A stretch of 64,000 nucleotides of DNA, taken from contig CAWFPH010000003.1 of assembly GCA_963817615.1 (NCBI GenBank), forward strand, positions 1,240,001 to 1,304,000. Reading direction: 5' to 3'. This DNA is from FEN-1219 sp963817615. GTDB lineage: Bacteria > Pseudomonadota > Gammaproteobacteria > Steroidobacterales > Rariloculaceae. Below, piece after piece: positions 8,648 through 17,685 of this stretch. The notes beneath the pieces are model-generated. The model worked only from the letters and a program-made list of their open reading frames with translations. It was not told where the DNA came from and searched no databases. Every line of letters starts with the position of its first letter. Positions within the stretch are counted from its first letter, which is position 1. Both the position numbers and the translations under genes were made by a program.

Positions 8648-10093
8648 TCATGCCGACCACAGTGCCATGAACTCGTCCACGGGCAGCGCCTCGAGCAGTT
8701 CCTGCTGCGCGCAGGCGCGCTCGATCCGCGCACACCGCTCGCTCGGCAGACGCGTCGCGAGGTTCGCCGCGAACTTCGCGAGCAGCCGCGGGATGCCCTC
8801 CTCCCGGCGGCGGCGATGTCCGAGCGGGTAATCCACGGCGATGCGCTCGGTCGCAGTGCCATCGTCGAATACGACTTGAACGGCGTTGCCGATCGCGCGC
8901 TTGTCGGGATCGAGGTAGTCGCGGCTGAAGCCCGGGTTCTCCGTGACCGTCATCTTCGCGCGAAGGCGGTCGACGCGCGGGTCGGCCGCCACGTCGTCCT
9001 CGTAGTCCGCCGCCGTGAGGCGGCCGAAGATCAGCGGGATCGCGACCATATACTGCAGGCAATGATCGCGGTCCGCCGGGTTCGCGAGCGGGCCGGTCTT
9101 GTCGATGATCCTGAGCGCGGGCTCTTGGCTCTCGAGCAGCACTCGCGCCACGCGCTCGAGCCGCGGCGCCACGGTCGGATACAGCGTGAGCGCAGCCTCG
9201 ACCGCGGTCTGCGCATGGAACTCGGCCGGAAACGCGATCTTGAACAGCACGTTCTCCATGACGTAGGAGCCGAGCGGGCGCGCGAGTTCGATCGACCGGC
9301 CGCGATAGAGGACGTCCTCAAACCCCCATGTGGGTGCGGTCAACGCCGACGGGTAGCCCATCTCGCCGCGCAACGCGAACAGCGCGTGGCGCACGGCACG
9401 ACTCGTCGCATCGCCGGCGGCCCAGCTCTTGCGCGAGCCCGTGTTCGGCGCATGCCGATAGGCGCGGAGCGCTCCGCCGTCGAGCCACGCGTTCGATAGC
9501 GCCGCGACGATTTGCTCGCGCGTGCCTCCCAGCATCGCCGTCGCGACCGCCGTGCTCGCAATACGCACGAGCAGCACGTGATCGAGCCCGACGCGGTTGA
9601 ACGCGTGGTCCAGCGCCAGCACGCCTTGAATTTCGTGCGCCTTGATCATCGCCGTGAGCACCGCGCTCATCGGCAGCGGCGATTCGCCCTCGGCAACGCT
9701 GCGGCGCGAGCGGTAATCGGCGACGGCGAGGATCGCGCCCAGATTGTCCGACGGATGACCCCACTCCGCCGCGAGCCAAGTGTCGTTGAAGTCGAGCCAG
9801 CGCACGAGTGTGCCGATGTCGAACGCGGCGGTCACCGGATCGAGCTCGAAACCGGTGCCGGGCACGCGCACGCCGCCCGGAAGAGTCGCTCCGGGCACGA
9901 TCGGGCCGAGCAGCCTCGTGCAGGCGGGGTAGCTCAGAGCGAGCACCGCACAACCGAGCGCGTCCATCAAGCAATAGCGCGCAACGCGCCTCGCCTCCGC
10001 TCCAGCGGCGGGAAAATCGAGAACGTAGTCGGCGATTTCCGTGAGCAGCCGATCAGGAGCGGGCCGCTCGGCGTTGCGATGGATTGCAGACAT
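8648..10093 (-). CDS. prpD: 2-methylcitrate dehydratase (MmgE/PrpD family)
   Basis: A 481-residue protein of the MmgE/PrpD family, close to the length of E. coli PrpD. Family landmarks include YCLMDALGCAVLAL, the segment RWLDFNDTW, and EWGHPSDNLGAILA. It dehydrates 2-methylcitrate to 2-methyl-cis-aconitate in the cytoplasm. It is the first gene of the prpDBC operon; no acnD, prpF or prpR is adjacent, so hydration to methylisocitrate probably uses a general aconitase encoded elsewhere. The intergenic region to rlmJ holds an AT-rich patch (AGTATATAAG) on the upstream side that could belong to the promoter. Confidence 0.93.
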   Translation of the reverse strand: MSAIHRNAERPAPDRLLTEIADYVLDFPAAGAEARRVARYCLMDALGCAVLALSYPACTRLLGPIVPGATLPGGVRVPGTGFELDPVTAAFDIGTLVRWLDFNDTWLAAEWGHPSDNLGAILAVADYRSRRSVAEGESPLPMSAVLTAMIKAHEIQGVLALDHAFNRVGLDHVLLVRIASTAVATAMLGGTREQIVAALSNAWLDGGALRAYRHAPNTGSRKSWAAGDATSRAVRHALFALRGEMGYPSALTAPTWGFEDVLYRGRSIELARPLGSYVMENVLFKIAFPAEFHAQTAVEAALTLYPTVAPRLERVARVLLESQEPALRIIDKTGPLANPADRDHCLQYMVAIPLIFGRLTAADYEDDVAADPRVDRLRAKMTVTENPGFSRDYLDPDKRAIGNAVQVVFDDGTATERIAVDYPLGHRRRREEGIPRLLAKFAANLATRLPSERCARIERACAQQELLEALPVDEFMALWSA

Positions 10094-10210
10094 GCGGCTT
10101 CCGCGCCGGCCGAGTGAGCGGCCAGTATATAAGCAGCGCGCCGTGCACCCGCAACCAAAGACCCGTCAATTGGGCGACAATGGCGTACCGCAATGCGTCC
10201 GCGTGTCTCG

Positions 10211-11041
10211 ATGCTGAGCTATCTGCACGCCTTTCATGCCGGCAATCACGCGGACGTGCTGAAGCACGTGACGCTGCTCGCGATCCTGAGTCAGCTCGCG
10301 GCGAAGGACAAACCGCTGCGCTACATCGAGACGCATGCCGGCGCCGGCGGGTACTACTTGCGCTCGCCGGCTGCGCGGCGGAACCACGAGTACCGCGACG
10401 GCATCGGCCGGCTCTGGGGCAGCGCAGACGCACCTCCTGTCGTTGGGCGATGGCTGGCCCTCGTGCGCCGCTACAACGGCGGCGAAGGCGAGCTCGAACG
10501 CTACCCGGGCTCGCCCTGGCTTGCGCGCGAGGCGCTGCGACGCGACGACTCGATGTACCTGTTCGAGATGCATCCGGCGGAGCACCGCCGCTTGCTGCAC
10601 GACCTCGGCGGACGCGCTGTCCACGTCCTCCGCGAAGATGGCCTAGCGCGTTGCATCGGGCTCGTGCCACCGCCCGAGCGGCGCTCGTGCATGCTCATCG
10701 ACCCTTCCTACGAGACCGCAGATGAGCACGTGCGCGTGCTCGACGCGCTCGCGAAGGCCCACCAGCGGTTCTCGACCGGCGTGTTCGCGGTCTGGTACCC
10801 GATCATCGAGCGGCGCTGGGTGCAGCGCTTCGAGCGAGCGGCTCGCGCGCTCGCCGTCGCCTCGCTCGCGCTTTACGAGCTCAGCATCGCGCCGCCGGCT
10901 GCAAACAGGGGCCTCATGGGCAGCGGGATGCTGGTCGTCAATCCCCCCTGGACGCTGCGCGACGAGATGGAGAGCGCGCTGCCTTGGCTCGCCCGGAAGC
11001 TCGGCCGCGACGGCCGCGGCGCCTACCGCATCGCGGAGTAG
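10211..11041 (+). CDS. rlmJ: 23S rRNA (adenine2030-N6)-methyltransferase RlmJ
   Basis: The start MLSYLHAFHAGNHADVLKH is almost the exact RlmJ N-terminus, so the ATG six codons into the longer open frame was chosen. The protein is about 276 residues, as usual. It has an AdoMet-binding Rossmann fold with the N6-adenine MTase signature (LIDPSYE, matching the D-P-P-Y type motif) near residue 160, and YIETHAGAGGYYL as the SAM motif near residue 45. It methylates A2030 of 23S rRNA. It stands alone and ends one base before the convergent membrane-protein gene. Confidence 0.93.
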   Translation: MLSYLHAFHAGNHADVLKHVTLLAILSQLAAKDKPLRYIETHAGAGGYYLRSPAARRNHEYRDGIGRLWGSADAPPVVGRWLALVRRYNGGEGELERYPGSPWLAREALRRDDSMYLFEMHPAEHRRLLHDLGGRAVHVLREDGLARCIGLVPPPERRSCMLIDPSYETADEHVRVLDALAKAHQRFSTGVFAVWYPIIERRWVQRFERAARALAVASLALYELSIAPPAANRGLMGSGMLVVNPPWTLRDEMESALPWLARKLGRDGRGAYRIAE

Positions 11042-11803
11042 CTACTCGAGCGCCGCGAGCATTCCGGTCGTCGCGAGATCGACCGCGACGAGCAATACCC
11101 CGCCCCAGAGCGACACCGGGTGAACGCGCCGTCGCGTGAGCGCGTCGTAGGCAGCGTTCGCGAATGCGGCAACTGCATAGGTCGGCGATGCGAGCCATGC
11201 GGCATCGAGGTAGCCGAAGAGCCGCCCCGTCGCGGGCGGCAGCAGCACCACGGCCGCGAGCAGCATCAGACGCTTGTGCACCGCCGCGTGATGGCGCAAC
11301 ACGAGAGCCGCGATCGAGAACGCGCCGAACAGGGCGAGCGGCGCGCCGTTGGCGAACAGATGCACGGCAAGCGCGCGGGTCGATTCGCCGGTGTGGCCGC
11401 GCTCGAAGCCGGCGATCACGACCGCGCCCTGCGCGAGCATCGCAATCGCGAGCAACGCACCCGCGGCACCGAGGCGGCGATGAACTCGCTCGCGGCCGCT
11501 CGCGACGAGCAACGTCTGCATCGCGAACAGCACGATCCACGCCGTGCCGAGAATGCCGTGCGCGCGGACGGCCGCCGACAACGGCGGCGCCGCAAAAAAC
11601 AGGCCCCGCGCGAAGAACGTCGGCGCGAATCCCGCGAACATGACGACCGCGAGCACGAGGGCCATGCCGGCGTAGAACGCCCTATCCGAGCGCCGGCCGG
11701 CGAACGCCGCGCTCGCCGTGACGGTGCCGCTTAGAGCGCTGCCCGCCACGTGCCGTTGCCGCCGTGCGAGGCGCTCACTGCGCGACCGGTGCCACGTAAG
11801 CAA
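11042..11803 (-). CDS. Putative multi-helix membrane protein
   Basis: No family is recognised with certainty. The protein has about seven hydrophobic segments (for example FYAGMALVLAVVMFAGF and GILGTAWIVLFAMQTLL). Several histidines lie beside or within helices (AHGILG, RHHAAVHKRL), recalling small haem- or quinone-associated membrane proteins such as DUF420/DUF2306 types; this comparison is a guess. The ATG at the upper end overlaps the atoE-like gene by 29 bases; a GTG at 11749 would avoid the overlap and is an equally good start. It lies directly downstream of the transporter on the same strand and may be cotranscribed. Confidence 0.6.
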   Translation of the reverse strand: MLTWHRSRSERLARRQRHVAGSALSGTVTASAAFAGRRSDRAFYAGMALVLAVVMFAGFAPTFFARGLFFAAPPLSAAVRAHGILGTAWIVLFAMQTLLVASGRERVHRRLGAAGALLAIAMLAQGAVVIAGFERGHTGESTRALAVHLFANGAPLALFGAFSIAALVLRHHAAVHKRLMLLAAVVLLPPATGRLFGYLDAAWLASPTYAVAAFANAAYDALTRRRVHPVSLWGGVLLVAVDLATTGMLAALE

Positions 11804-13178
11804 GCGTGTAATTGAGCAACCACACGAGGAACAGTACCACCGGGACGTGCACCGCGAACTGCAGCATCGAATAGCCGACGACGTCGCGCGCCTTGATGCC
11901 GAGAATGCCGACGAGCGGCAGCATCCAGAACGGGTGTATCAAGTTGGCGAGCGCCTCGGTCGCGTTGTAGGTCTGCACGACCCAGCCGAGATGCACGCCG
12001 AGCGACTTTGCAGCCTCGAGCATGTACGGCGCCTCGATCAGCCACTTGCCGCCTGCGGACGGGATGAACAATCCGAGAAGGGCCGAGTAGATGCCGACCA
12101 TCACCGGATAAGTGTGCTGCGATGAGATCGACACGAAGAAGTGCGACAGGCTCGTCGACAGCCCCGATTCGGTCAGCATCCTCACGATGCCGGCATACAT
12201 GGGATATTGGATCAGCACGCCCCCGACCGGCGTCACCGACGCCGCGATCGCGCGAACGAACGACTTCGGCCGCCAGTGCAGAACGAGCCCGACGATCAAG
12301 AACAGGAACACGTAATGGTCGAGCTGCAACAGCACGCTCGGTCCGTTCGCGATCACCTCGCGGGCAAGGAATCCGAGACCGAGCGCGCCCACCACGATCG
12401 TGAGCAGCGGACTGTGCTCGAGCCACTCGCCGGGCTTGTCGCGCCGGCCCACGTCGCCGGTCGCCGGAGCATAGTCGACGCCCATGTCCGCCATGCTTCG
12501 GGCCTGTCCCTCGGCGGGCGCGGACCAATACGCGATCGCCATCGACACCAAGACGAGCACGGCCGCTACAGCCAAGCTCTGCCAGAGGCCGAGCGTCTGC
12601 GACAGCGGGATCACGCCGCTGATGCGCCGGATCGCATCGGGCAATGATGCCGGCGCGGCCATGATCAGCGCGGCCGAGGACGACAGCCCGAGCGCCCATA
12701 CGCTGCCGACGCCAAGATATGCGGCCGCCCCGATCGCGCGATAGTCGCTGCCGCGCACGCGATGCGCGACCTCGCGCGCGAGCAATGCGCTGAAGATCAG
12801 GCTGAAGCTCCACGAGACGAGCGACGACAGCATCGAGAACAAGCCGACGTACGCGGCCGCCCCGCGGCCGGTTGTAGGCACCTGCGCCAGCGCACGCACG
12901 ATCTTGTAGACAGGCGGCGAGGTCGCGACCGCATAGCCCGTCACGACGATCATCGACATCTGCATCGTGAACGTCGTGAGGTCCCAGAAGCCGCTGCCGA
13001 ACCGCTGCGCGGCCGCCACCGGCGAGCTGCCGGCCGCAACGCTTGCGAGAAACACCAGCGCGACCGCCGCGAGCGCGAGGGCGAACGCGTCGGGAAACCA
13101 TTTTTCGAACCAGTCGGAGAGCGAGAGCCCGATGCGCGCGAGGCGCGAGCTTTCGGCGGTTTGCGAGGCGGCCCCCAT
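11775..13178 (-). CDS. atoE: AtoE-type short-chain fatty acid transporter
   Basis: A ~467-residue integral membrane protein with about a dozen hydrophobic segments and family landmarks of the SCFA transporter family: the N-terminal SDWFEKWFPDAFALAL, FWDLTTFTMQMSMIVVTGYA, WSFSLIFSALLAREVA, and FIPSAGGKWLIEAPY near the C-terminus. It should import short-chain acids such as butyrate, acetoacetate or propionate. The methylcitrate operon lies a few kilobases away, so propionate is a plausible substrate; that link is inferred from position only. The start MGAASQTAESS was chosen over a longer frame lacking homology-like sequence. Confidence 0.88.
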   Translation of the reverse strand: MGAASQTAESSRLARIGLSLSDWFEKWFPDAFALALAAVALVFLASVAAGSSPVAAAQRFGSGFWDLTTFTMQMSMIVVTGYAVATSPPVYKIVRALAQVPTTGRGAAAYVGLFSMLSSLVSWSFSLIFSALLAREVAHRVRGSDYRAIGAAAYLGVGSVWALGLSSSAALIMAAPASLPDAIRRISGVIPLSQTLGLWQSLAVAAVLVLVSMAIAYWSAPAEGQARSMADMGVDYAPATGDVGRRDKPGEWLEHSPLLTIVVGALGLGFLAREVIANGPSVLLQLDHYVFLFLIVGLVLHWRPKSFVRAIAASVTPVGGVLIQYPMYAGIVRMLTESGLSTSLSHFFVSISSQHTYPVMVGIYSALLGLFIPSAGGKWLIEAPYMLEAAKSLGVHLGWVVQTYNATEALANLIHPFWMLPLVGILGIKARDVVGYSMLQFAVHVPVVLFLVWLLNYTLAYVAPVAQ

Positions 13179-13517
13179 CGGCCGGCGACTATAGGTGACG
13201 CGCGAGCAGCTTGGCAACCGCCGAGCGCGCGGCGGCCGCGGGCTCCAAATACTTCAAGAATTCATAAGGATTGCGCTGCCCGCGGCCGACGAACGCGGCG
13301 TTTCGCAGCGCAATGCCGCGCGGCTCATTTCGGCGGCTACACGCCGCCGCCGCGCGCCTAACGACGCGACGGCCGGCCTCGCCGTCGCCCGACCGCGCAG
13401 CGCGAAAGCGCCACGCGCGTCCAAGCGGCGAGCTCCGCGGCGGCTCACGGGTGGACACGACCGCAAGGGCCGAGCTACGCTGCCGCGGCTAAATTCGACG
13501 GTGACGAGGGACGCTCA
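13179..13517. other. Intergenic region without a recognisable gene
   Basis: About 340 bases between the transporter and the small membrane protein pair, carrying the divergent promoters for both. No convincing gene is seen. A minus-strand frame ending at 13189 has a plausible-looking tail (NPYEFLKYLEPAAAARS) but its first half is low-complexity Arg/Ala, so it may be a remnant or chance. A GAGG Shine-Dalgarno sequence near 13505 serves the downstream GTG start. Confidence 0.4.
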
Positions 13518-13985
13518 GTGGGACTTCTGGCTTGGCTCGAAGCATCGTGGCTCGGTGAATGGGTGCGGATGTCGACGGCGGGTTACCCGACCGCGATCAC
13601 GCTGCACGCGATCGGCATGGCCATCATGGTGGGGCTCGCGGTCGCGCTCGACATGCGGCTGCTCGGCTGGTTCAAGGCCATCCCGCTGCAATCGCTGCTG
13701 CGGTTCCTCGGCATCGCCTGGATCGGTCTCGGCGTGAACTTCATTTCGGGGCTCGGCTTGTTCTCTGCCGAAGCCACTACGGTCATCAAGGACGTACCGT
13801 TCGTGTTGAAGATGATCTTCGTGATCCTGGGCGCGATCACCGCGGCACTCCTCCAGAATTCCGTAGGCCGCGACTGGACGAAGTGGGGCGAGGTCGTGCC
13901 CGGAAGCGTGCGTTTCTTGGCCGCGCTGTCCATCTTCTTCTGGACCGGCGCAATCGTCGCCGGCCGCCTGACCGCCTACCTCTAG
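13518..13985 (+). CDS. Four-helix membrane protein, first of a tandem pair (DUF6644-like)
   Basis: A 155-residue protein with four predicted membrane helices. The second helix begins with TLHAIGMAIMVGLAV and is followed by DMRLLGW, a pattern shared with the next gene (TLHFVGLCLLIGALL, DLRLLGF). The histidine in this helix and a conserved lysine (VLKMIFVILG) are retained in both. I place them in the DUF6644-type membrane family from memory; function is unknown. The start is GTG, supported by GAGG about eight bases upstream. The gap to the next gene is 13 bp, so the two form an operon and may form a hetero-oligomer. Confidence 0.75.
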   Translation: MGLLAWLEASWLGEWVRMSTAGYPTAITLHAIGMAIMVGLAVALDMRLLGWFKAIPLQSLLRFLGIAWIGLGVNFISGLGLFSAEATTVIKDVPFVLKMIFVILGAITAALLQNSVGRDWTKWGEVVPGSVRFLAALSIFFWTGAIVAGRLTAYL

Positions 13986-13998
13986 GAGGGAGCCTACG

Positions 13999-14490
13999 AT
14001 GGAACACTTGTTCGACTGGATGGAAACCACCTGGATCAACCAGGTCGTGCTCGGCTATGCCTGGACCTGGCCAACCCTCGAGACGCTGCACTTCGTCGGC
14101 CTGTGCTTGCTGATCGGCGCGCTGCTCATCATGGATCTGCGGCTGCTCGGTTTCGAGCGCGCGATTCCGCTGGCTGCGGTGCATAGCTTGATGCCGGTAG
14201 CAATCGTGGGCTTCGTGATCAACCTCGTCACCGGCCTCGGCTTCTTCATCGCCGTGCCGCGGATGTACGCCTACAATCCGGCGTTCCAAGCCAAGATGCT
14301 GCTCGTGCTGCTGGCGGGGCTGAACTTCGTTCTTTACTACATGAAGGTGGAGCCGGCGCTCGTTCGCAACGGCCCCAGCGCGCCGACGCCGGCCCTCGCA
14401 AAGGCCGTCGGCGCGGCCTCGTTGCTGTTCTGGTTCGGCGTGCTGTCGTTCGGGCGGCTGCTGCCGTACATCGGCACGTCGGGCGGCTGA
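13999..14490 (+). CDS. Four-helix membrane protein, second of a tandem pair (DUF6644-like)
   Basis: A 163-residue paralogue of the preceding protein, with the same four-helix plan, the TLHFVGLCLLIG histidine helix, DLRLLGFERAIPL, and FQAKMLLVLLAG in the position of the lysine helix. A strong Shine-Dalgarno sequence (AGGAGGG at 13984-13990) sits eight bases before the ATG and overlaps the stop region of the first gene, so it should be well translated. Function unknown; tandem duplication is the simplest origin. Confidence 0.78.
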   Translation: MEHLFDWMETTWINQVVLGYAWTWPTLETLHFVGLCLLIGALLIMDLRLLGFERAIPLAAVHSLMPVAIVGFVINLVTGLGFFIAVPRMYAYNPAFQAKMLLVLLAGLNFVLYYMKVEPALVRNGPSAPTPALAKAVGAASLLFWFGVLSFGRLLPYIGTSGG

Positions 14491-14503
14491 GTCCGCCCGG
14501 ACG

Positions 14504-16288
14504 CTACTTACACAGATCGACGACGCAGATCGAATCGAGGGTGCGGCCCTCGGGCGGTACGTCTAGTCCCTTCGCGACCATCAGCTTGCGCAGCAGCGCA
14601 GCGGTCTCCGGATGCGGGATCGCCGACTGGACGCCGACCCTCACCAAGCCGTCCGCATAATCGATCGCGCGCCAGGTCAGGCCCGCGAGCTTGTGGATCG
14701 TGTCGCGGCTGCCGATATCGTGGGCATTCAGATCGGCGCCATGATCCACGAGCATCTGCACGATCTCGTTCCGGCCCTTGTGCGCCGCACCCATGAGCGC
14801 CGTGCGGCCGGCCGAGTTCTGCGCGTTCACCTCATTGCCCAAGTCGAGCAGCATTTTCACGGTGTCGTCGTTCGCCTCGCGCGACCACTCGTAGGTCACG
14901 CCCTCGACCCAGCCGATACCGGAGGCGACCATGAGCGGCGTGGTGCCATCCTCCGTGTCGATCTTTGGATCCGCGCCGTGCTCGAGCAGGAGCTTCATGA
15001 GCACGAGGTCGCTCGATTGCGCCGCGCGGAGAAACGGCGTCGCGCCCTCCTCGTAGAGCCACTGATGCGTGAAGATCGTGCGCGTCTCGGTGCTCGAGCG
15101 CATCCGAGCATTCACGTCCGCGCCATGCTCGATCAGCTCTTTGATGATCTCGAGATGATCCATGTCGGGTTTGCGCGTCGGATAGTCGCCGCCCTCGATG
15201 TTGCGGTTGTCGGTCGCGATGTAGAGGGGACTCCAGCCGCCCTTGTTCTGGATCTTCGGGTCCGCACCGTGCTCGAGCAGATACGACGCGAACTTGTAGT
15301 ATCGGTTCTGCACGGCCGTGAGCAGCGGCGTCCAACCGTATTCCGATTGCTCGTTCACGTCCGCGCCGTGCTCGAGCAGCACCTTTGCCGACTCCATGCT
15401 GTTTTGGCGAGCCGCGAAGATCAGCGGGGTCAGGCCGCCCCAAAGCTCGGGCTTGCCATTACGCGACGGCGGCGGCGCGTCCGCGTCGTCGGAGCCGTCG
15501 GCCGAGTCGGGCGGCACGGGGGCGTTCGCGAGCGCCTCGACTGCGCGCTCGCGCTCCGCCGCGAGCTGCGCAGCTTCCTTCGGGTCGTCGGGCGGCCGCT
15601 GGCCGAGCGCGGAATCACCCTCCGCACGCCGACCGGCTTGACCGATCTCGTGGATGAACTCACTTAGGCGGCTCTGCACGGTCGGCGCAAGATACGGCCT
15701 GCGGCCGCGTGGCACGGCCTTCGAGCGCGCCGCGACGTCGGCGCCGTGCTCGATCAAGACCCGTGCGGCCTCGGGATGCTCGTAAGCCACGGCCCACATC
15801 AACGGCGTCGTGCCGCGCAGGTTCTCCACGGCGTTCACCTCGGCGCCTCGCTCGATCAGCAACGAGATCGCATCGGCGCGGCCCGTGCGCGCGGCCATCA
15901 TCAAGGCAGACTCGCCGTTCGGCAACCGCTCGTTCGGATCCGCTCCTGCGTCGAGCAACAGCCGAATCAGCGCGGGGTCGCCGTTCTGACACGCGAGGGA
16001 CAGCGGCGTGGCGCCTTCGCGATTCGCGAGCTTCACGGTGGCACCCGCATCGAGCAGCGCCTTCACGCTCGCAACGTCGTCGCGATAGACGGCCCAGTGA
16101 AGCGCGGTCGCACCGTCGGCCTGCGCGGCATTCACGTCGGCGTGCTCGGCGAGCAGGCGCTGCAAGCCGTCCGCGTCGCCGTGCATGGCGGCGTCGGCGA
16201 GCTCGCTCGCGGCCTGCACCGTGCCGATGGCGGCGAGACAGGCCGCAGCCACCAGCCCCCGAATCGTGCCGTTCGCTCCGATTGTCAT
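14504..16288 (-). CDS. Exported ankyrin-repeat protein
   Basis: A 594-residue protein with a signal peptide (hydrophobic core LVAAACLAAIGTVQA, cleavage expected after VQA) followed by about ten ankyrin repeats of the type DGATALHWAVYRDD, REGATPLSLACQNGD and YGWTPLLTAVQNRY. A charged, proline-rich linker (~residues 215-270) breaks the array into two blocks. The C-terminus has a Cys-containing tail (SICVVDLCK). The protein probably acts as an extracytoplasmic interaction scaffold. It is 31 bp downstream of the DUF1552 gene and forms an operon with it and the DUF1592 gene; this trio is a recurrent arrangement in environmental bacteria. Confidence 0.88.
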   Translation of the reverse strand: MTIGANGTIRGLVAAACLAAIGTVQAASELADAAMHGDADGLQRLLAEHADVNAAQADGATALHWAVYRDDVASVKALLDAGATVKLANREGATPLSLACQNGDPALIRLLLDAGADPNERLPNGESALMMAARTGRADAISLLIERGAEVNAVENLRGTTPLMWAVAYEHPEAARVLIEHGADVAARSKAVPRGRRPYLAPTVQSRLSEFIHEIGQAGRRAEGDSALGQRPPDDPKEAAQLAAERERAVEALANAPVPPDSADGSDDADAPPPSRNGKPELWGGLTPLIFAARQNSMESAKVLLEHGADVNEQSEYGWTPLLTAVQNRYYKFASYLLEHGADPKIQNKGGWSPLYIATDNRNIEGGDYPTRKPDMDHLEIIKELIEHGADVNARMRSSTETRTIFTHQWLYEEGATPFLRAAQSSDLVLMKLLLEHGADPKIDTEDGTTPLMVASGIGWVEGVTYEWSREANDDTVKMLLDLGNEVNAQNSAGRTALMGAAHKGRNEIVQMLVDHGADLNAHDIGSRDTIHKLAGLTWRAIDYADGLVRVGVQSAIPHPETAALLRKLMVAKGLDVPPEGRTLDSICVVDLCK

Positions 16289-16319
16289 CGCGAAATCTCC
16301 CCCGAGAGCGCCGGCGCGT

Positions 16320-17666
16320 CTACAGGCTTTCGATGCGCCCGGTGCTGTCGCCGAAGCTGTCGAGATGAATGTCGTAGAAGTCGAGCATGCTGAGCAGCAG
16401 GTTGCCGGTCGGCACCGTGCGGCTCGGAAATGCGAGATGCCGGTTGCCCTTGAGCCGGCCGCCGGCGCCGCCGATCAGCACGTGCGGCACGTCGTAGTGG
16501 AGATGCTGATTGGAATTGCCCATGTTCGAGCCGTACATCGTGAGCGAGTGGTCGAGCAGCGTGCCATCGCCCTCGTCGATCGACTTCAGCTTTTGAATGA
16601 AGTACGACAGGGTCTTCACATGGTATTGGTTCAGCTTCGCGTAGACGGCGATTCGGCCCGGATCCTCGGCATGGTGCGAGCCGCCGTGGAAGCTGATGTT
16701 GGTGCCGCTCTCCGGGTATACGCGACCGGTAAGATCGCGCGCATAGAGAATCGTCGCGACGCGCGTGATGTCCGCCTGGTACGCGAGCGTGAGCAGGTCG
16801 AACTGCAGCTTGATGTGCTCGTCGAACGAATCGGGCACGCCGTAAGGTTCCGGGATCTCCGGTGCTTCAGTGGACGCCTTCATAGCGAGCTGGATACGGC
16901 GCTCGATCTCGCGGACGTCCTCGAGATATTGATCGATGCGCACGCGGTCGGGGCTCGCCACCTTGCCCGCGAGGCTCGCAAGGCTCTCCCCCACCGAATC
17001 GAGGATGCTGCCTTGCTGCTTGCGCCGCGCGGCGCGCTGCTCGGCGGTGCCGCCGTCGCCGAACAGTTGCTCGAACACGACCTGCGGATTGATCTGCATC
17101 GGCAGCGGACGCACCGGTGTCTGCCACGAGATCGTGTTCGTGTAGACGCAGCTGTAGCCTTCGCCGCAGTTGCTCGCATTCGCGCCCGGATCCTCGACCG
17201 CGAGCTGCAGCGACGGCATCAAGTTCTGCTGCCCGATCTTCTGCGCAATCGCCTGGTCGATCGTCGTGCCGGCCTGGATATCGGCGCCCGTGGTCTTCTT
17301 CGGCTTCACGCCGCAAAGATAGGCGGACGCGACGAAGTGGTCGGCGCCGGTAACACCGGGCGGGTTCTCGGACGACTGCGACCACATGCCGCTCGTGAGC
17401 ACCACGTGATCGCGGAACGGCTCCAGCGGCTTGAAGATGAACGGAAACTCGAAGTTCGGGGCGCTCGACTTCGGCACCCACCACCCGGGCGCTGCGCCGT
17501 GCGGGATGAAGATGCCGGTGAAGCGGGTCGGGGACAACTGCGCCGCACGCGCGACCGACGACATCGCGGGCAACATGCACTCGAGCAGCGGCAATCCGAC
17601 CGTCGCCCCCACGCCTCGCAGGAACGTCCGCCGCGGCAAAGTTTTCTTGGTGACGAAGTTTGCCAT
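16320..17666 (-). CDS. Tat-exported DUF1552 protein
   Basis: A ~448-residue protein starting with a twin-arginine signal (LPRRTFLRGVGATVGLPLLE). DUF1552 hallmarks include the post-signal FTGIFIPHGAAPGWW, SGMWSQSSENPPG, and the C-terminal TMYGSNMGNSNQHLH and HVLIGGAGGRLKGNRH. It belongs to the alkaline-phosphatase/sulfatase-like fold of DUF1501-type proteins, but activity is not established. The start was chosen because AGGAGG precedes this ATG at good spacing and it yields the Tat signal. It lies 19 bp after the DUF1592 gene. Confidence 0.9.
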   Translation of the reverse strand: MANFVTKKTLPRRTFLRGVGATVGLPLLECMLPAMSSVARAAQLSPTRFTGIFIPHGAAPGWWVPKSSAPNFEFPFIFKPLEPFRDHVVLTSGMWSQSSENPPGVTGADHFVASAYLCGVKPKKTTGADIQAGTTIDQAIAQKIGQQNLMPSLQLAVEDPGANASNCGEGYSCVYTNTISWQTPVRPLPMQINPQVVFEQLFGDGGTAEQRAARRKQQGSILDSVGESLASLAGKVASPDRVRIDQYLEDVREIERRIQLAMKASTEAPEIPEPYGVPDSFDEHIKLQFDLLTLAYQADITRVATILYARDLTGRVYPESGTNISFHGGSHHAEDPGRIAVYAKLNQYHVKTLSYFIQKLKSIDEGDGTLLDHSLTMYGSNMGNSNQHLHYDVPHVLIGGAGGRLKGNRHLAFPSRTVPTGNLLLSMLDFYDIHLDSFGDSTGRIESL

Positions 17667-17685
17667 GGCGGTCCTCCTCTGATCG

